A stretch of 64,000 nucleotides of DNA from Amycolatopsis sp. A133 (GTDB lineage Bacteria; Actinomycetota; Actinomycetes; Mycobacteriales; Pseudonocardiaceae). Made by a program: the position numbers and the translations under genes. Under the pieces are notes generated by a model. It was not told the origin of the DNA and did not search any database. It was given only the letters and a program-made list of their open reading frames with translations. Of the stretch, positions 60,497 through 64,000 are shown piece by piece (position 1 is the first letter of the stretch; each line of letters begins with the position of its first letter). The DNA lies in contig NZ_JAVHJU010000057.1 of assembly GCF_031082405.1 (NCBI RefSeq), positions 310,001-374,000 on the forward strand, in the 5' to 3' direction.

Positions 60497-61141
60497 GTGC
60501 GCGTGGTCATCGGTGAAGACCAGTTCCTGCTCAGGGACGGTCTGGTGCGGCTGCTGGAGGCGCACGAATTCCAGGTTTGCGCGGCCGTGGACAACGGGCC
60601 GGACCTGCTGGAAGCGATGCTGCGCGAGCGGCCCGACATCGCGATCGTCGACATCCGGCTGCCGCCGTCGTTCACCGACGAGGGACTCCGCGCCGCGATC
60701 GAAGCCCGGCGGCAGATCCGGGGCTTCCCGGTGCTCGTCCTTTCGCAGTACGTGGAACGGCTGTACGCCGACGAACTCCTCGCCGACGGCGAAGGCTCGG
60801 TCGGCTACCTGCTCAAGGACCGCGTGTTCCACGGCGACCAGTTCGTGGACGCCGTCCGCCAGGTCGCCCTCGGCGGCACGGTGATGGACCCGGACGTCGT
60901 GACCCGCCTGCTCACGCACAACACGCGCGACGACCGGCTGGAGCGGCTGACCGCCCGGGAGCGCGAGGTCCTCAAGCTGATGGCCGAAGGCCGCTCCAAC
61001 AGCAACATCGCCGGCGAGCTGGTGGTTTCGGAGAAGGCCGTTTCCAAGCACATCAACAACATCCTCGCCAAGCTGAACCTGCCGCAGTCCGAGGACGCCA
61101 ACCGGCGGGTGCTCGCGGTGCTGGCCTACCTGAAGCACTGA
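60497..61141 (+). CDS. NarL/LuxR-type response regulator
   Basis: 214 aa from GTG 60497 with GGGGGA upstream; the frame is open to ATG 60455. Receiver domain: VVIGEDQFLLRDGLVRLLE (acidic pocket), IAIVDIRLPP (phospho-Asp about 53), VLVLSQYVE and YLLKDRV (Lys). LuxR HTH: LTAREREVLKLMAEGRSNSNIAGELVVSEKAVSKHINNILAKL (about 150-195). It converges with the histidine kinase gene 15 bp away; the two form a two-component system encoded face to face. Confidence 0.94.
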   Translation: MRVVIGEDQFLLRDGLVRLLEAHEFQVCAAVDNGPDLLEAMLRERPDIAIVDIRLPPSFTDEGLRAAIEARRQIRGFPVLVLSQYVERLYADELLADGEGSVGYLLKDRVFHGDQFVDAVRQVALGGTVMDPDVVTRLLTHNTRDDRLERLTAREREVLKLMAEGRSNSNIAGELVVSEKAVSKHINNILAKLNLPQSEDANRRVLAVLAYLKH

Positions 61142-61156
61142 GGCCGGGGGAACCGC

Positions 61157-62434
61157 TCAGGGCTCGAGGCCGCAGGGGATTTCGATGGTCACCATGGTCG
61201 GCCCGCCGAGCGGGCTGAGGATCGTGACGAAGCCGTCCAGCGGCGCGAGCCGCTTTTCGATGCCGCGCAGGCCCGTTCCGTGCTCGGTGTTCGCGCCGCC
61301 GCGGCCGTTGTCGCTGACGTTGATGACCAGGCGGCCGGACTCGTAGTGGACGTTGATCGCGCCGCTTTGCGCGCCGGAGTGCTTCATCGCGTTGTTCAGC
61401 ACTTCGGACACCGAGAAGTACGCGGCGGTCTCGACCGCCAGGGACGGCCGGCCGGGCAGGTCGATCGTCGTCTCGATGCGCAGCGGGTTTTCGATCGCCA
61501 GCGTGCGGATCGCGTCCGCGATGCCGCGGTCCACCAGCACCGGCGGCTGGATGCCGCGGACCAGGTCGCGCAGCTGCTGCAACGCCCTGGCCGAGCTGTT
61601 CTTCGCCTCGTCCATCAAGGACCGCGCGGCCTCGGGGTGGGAATCGAGCACGCGCATGGCGGCGTCGAGCGTCATCCCCATCGCGACGAGGTGGGTCTGT
61701 GCGCCGTCGTGCAGGTCGCGTTCGATGCGGCGCAGCTCGGTCGCCTGGGAGCCCACGGCGTCGTCGCGGCTTTCCGACAGGTGCTGCACGCGGTTCGTCA
61801 GCCGGGTCACCTCGGTCGGCGACAGCAGGGTCGCCGCGAGCTTCGCGTGCAGGCGCAGGAGGTGCGGCGCGCTCCACAGCGCGAGCGGGAAGTGCGCCAG
61901 GCCGAGGATGGCGGCGAACCAGGCCGTCGTCGGGTCCTCCACCGGGATCACGACGTACCAGCTGCCGAGCCACTCGGCCGCGTCGGACCCGACGAGGAAC
62001 GGCATCGCCAGTCCGCGCAGGCCGTGCGCGACCAGGGCGAGCGGGGTGAGGGTGAGCAGGATGCCCACGGAGCTGTCGACCAGCAGCCACAGCGCGTCGC
62101 GCCAGTTCGCCCGGTCGCCGAGCAGGTGGTGGCAGCGGCGCAGCGCCGAGCTCCCGGCCGGTTCCGGCAGGTACGGGGAATTGATCCGCACGCCCGACCA
62201 CGCTTCGGCCGACGCGCGGACCTGATCGGTCAGGTACCGCATCAGCAGCACGGCCGGGGGCAGCATGAACAGGCCCACGCCCACGCCGATCAGCGAGCCG
62301 GCGGTGACCACGACGACGAACACCACGAGTTCGGTCACCGCCACCACGGCGAGCGCGCCGCCGCGCACTGTCGCCCGCCCGCCGTCGCGCAGCAGCGACC
62401 GCGTCATGGTGGCGACCGGGCTTCCGCTAGTCAT
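61157..62434 (-). CDS. membrane sensor histidine kinase (HisKA_3/NarX type)
   Basis: 425 aa from ATG 62434. Four or more N-terminal spans (about 30-195, LAVVAVTELVVFVVVVTAGS, VGILLTLTPLALVAHGL and others) form a ligand-free intramembrane sensor. The phospho-acceptor His is in IERDLHDGAQTHLVAMGMTLD (about 240), and the ATPase has LNNAMKHSGAQ (N box) and VSDNGRGGANTEHGTGLRG. Such kinases pair with NarL-type regulators, here the convergent gene. It is divergent from the ABC transporter genes, which are the obvious target. Confidence 0.93.
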   Translation of the reverse strand: MTSGSPVATMTRSLLRDGGRATVRGGALAVVAVTELVVFVVVVTAGSLIGVGVGLFMLPPAVLLMRYLTDQVRASAEAWSGVRINSPYLPEPAGSSALRRCHHLLGDRANWRDALWLLVDSSVGILLTLTPLALVAHGLRGLAMPFLVGSDAAEWLGSWYVVIPVEDPTTAWFAAILGLAHFPLALWSAPHLLRLHAKLAATLLSPTEVTRLTNRVQHLSESRDDAVGSQATELRRIERDLHDGAQTHLVAMGMTLDAAMRVLDSHPEAARSLMDEAKNSSARALQQLRDLVRGIQPPVLVDRGIADAIRTLAIENPLRIETTIDLPGRPSLAVETAAYFSVSEVLNNAMKHSGAQSGAINVHYESGRLVINVSDNGRGGANTEHGTGLRGIEKRLAPLDGFVTILSPLGGPTMVTIEIPCGLEP

Positions 62435-62587
62435 GCAGCCATTATGCGCAGGCAGGCCCGTTTCCCGCGGTAGTGCTAACCCCCGCAAAGTTCCGCTCCC
62501 TAGCACCCTCGGAAACCGGGCCGCACCTCAATAACGTGGTCGCGGTAACGGATCGAAGGACGCGAAGGCACGCCAGGGGAGCCGCAG
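62435..62587. promoter_or_regulatory. divergent promoter region of kinase and ABC transporter
   Basis: 153 bp separate the kinase start from the ABC ATPase start. It must hold both promoters and probably the response-regulator site. I do not see a clear dyad or consensus element in it. Confidence 0.4.
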
Positions 62588-63381
<794 letters not shown>

Positions 63382-63382
<1 letters not shown>

Positions 63383-64000
63383 TGCTGGCCCTCGTCCTGC
63401 GCACCCTGCGCTACCGCACCGGCGGTTTCATCGCCACCCTGGTCTCGGTGTTCGTCGGCACCGCCGTCATGCTCGCCTGCGGCGGCCTGATGGAGACCGG
63501 CATCCGGACCGTGATCCCGCCGCAGCGGCTGGCCGCCGCCCCGATCGTGGTGGCCGGCAACCAGTCCTACGACCTGCCCACCGTCGGCTCCGGCGAGGAC
63601 GCCTACCACGAGACCGCGACGCTGTCCGAGCGCGTCCGGCTGGACGAAGGCCTCGCGGGCACGATCAGCGGGATTCCCGGGGTCGCCCACGTGGTCCCCG
63701 ACGTCTCCTTCCACGCCGAAGTGCTCGGCGACGAAGGCGGCCCGTCCGTGCCCGGCACGCAGACCGGCCACAGCTGGGCTTCCGCGGAGCTGGCGCCCTA
63801 CCGGCTGACCGAGGGCGCGGCCCCGGTGCGCGAAGGCGAAGTCGTGCTGGACTCCGCCACCGCCGCCCGGATCGGCGCGCACGCCGGCGGGAAGACCGAC
63901 ATCGCCGTCCGCGGGGGAGTCCGCTCCTACCAGGTCACCGGCATCGCCGACGCCGGCCGCCGGATGGCGACCGACGCGGTGTTCTTCTCACCCGCCGAGG
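63382..64000 (+). CDS. FtsX-like ABC permease, cut off by window edge
   Basis: ATG 63382 (TGATG overlap with the ATPase stop). 206 codons are visible. A first transmembrane span (TGGFIATLVSVFVGTAVMLACGG) is followed by a large extracytoplasmic domain (MacB_PCD-like: ISGIPGVAHVVPDVSFHAEVL, YRLTEGAAPVREGEVVLDSA, ITGIADAGRR-type segment). The remaining spans lie beyond the window. Partner of the preceding ATPase. Confidence 0.9.

Overview
The window is high-GC DNA with actinomycete-type coding: strong third-position G/C bias, many GTG starts and ATGA/GTGA stop-start overlaps, and SARP, PucR, TetR and GAF regulators. Secreted polysaccharide hydrolases carrying CBM2 and ricin-type modules point to a soil, plant-litter-degrading filamentous actinobacterium. 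Amycolatopsis or a relative in the Pseudonocardiaceae is my guess; the genus is inferred, not shown. I see no rRNA, tRNA, CRISPR array or replication origin. MFS and FtsX-type permease genes run off the left and right edges.

Layout. 1-4954: partial MFS exporter, anti-sigma/ECF sigma pair, darcynin-like protein with NmrA-type reductase, and a divergent LysR regulator. 4993-5245: 89-90 bp tandem repeats that form hairpins. 5279-16960: plant-polymer island I (GH95 fucosidase, CE1 esterase, GH6 cellulase, GH59 galactosidase), interrupted by a small uncharacterised cluster (9673-12616). 17082-21397: alcohol dehydrogenase with a divergent TetR, then a DrrAB-type ABC exporter with a divergent TetR. 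21599-28088: acyl-CoA ligase, GAF/PucR regulator, MHS-family importer and secreted tannase-family esterase, plausibly an ester-release, uptake and activation module for aromatic or other organic acids. 28098-35871: island II (GH3 beta-xylosidase, membrane protein with an amyloid-type motif, PMT-like glycosyltransferase, GH10 xylanase). Three hemicellulose transcription units share a GAAACTTTC box, and the cellulase has a perfect CelR/CebR-type operator.

37284-45697 is a translationally coupled biosynthetic operon: ACP, KAS II, [IS110 insertion], OleA-like KAS III, family 2 glycosyltransferase, P450, OleC-like adenylating enzyme and OleD-like reductase. It resembles head-to-head acyl condensation pathways (olefin or beta-lactone) but has no OleB, and it is split by the IS element. 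57388-60445 is a second unusual operon: a KAS III-like enzyme with an altered catalytic triad, a BtrK-like PLP decarboxylase, and a ketosynthase-like protein lacking the active-site Cys. It lies between an XRE-SARP-NB-ARC-TPR regulator and a two-component system beside an ABC transporter.

Between these are two small secreted proteins (one a peptidase-inhibitor I36 type), a membrane-anchored SARP-NACHT STAND protein, and LysR/hydrolase/SDR and SDR/MarR groups. The two biosynthetic operons, the shared xylan-type box, the STAND protein and the amyloid-motif membrane protein are the best candidates for undescribed biology.
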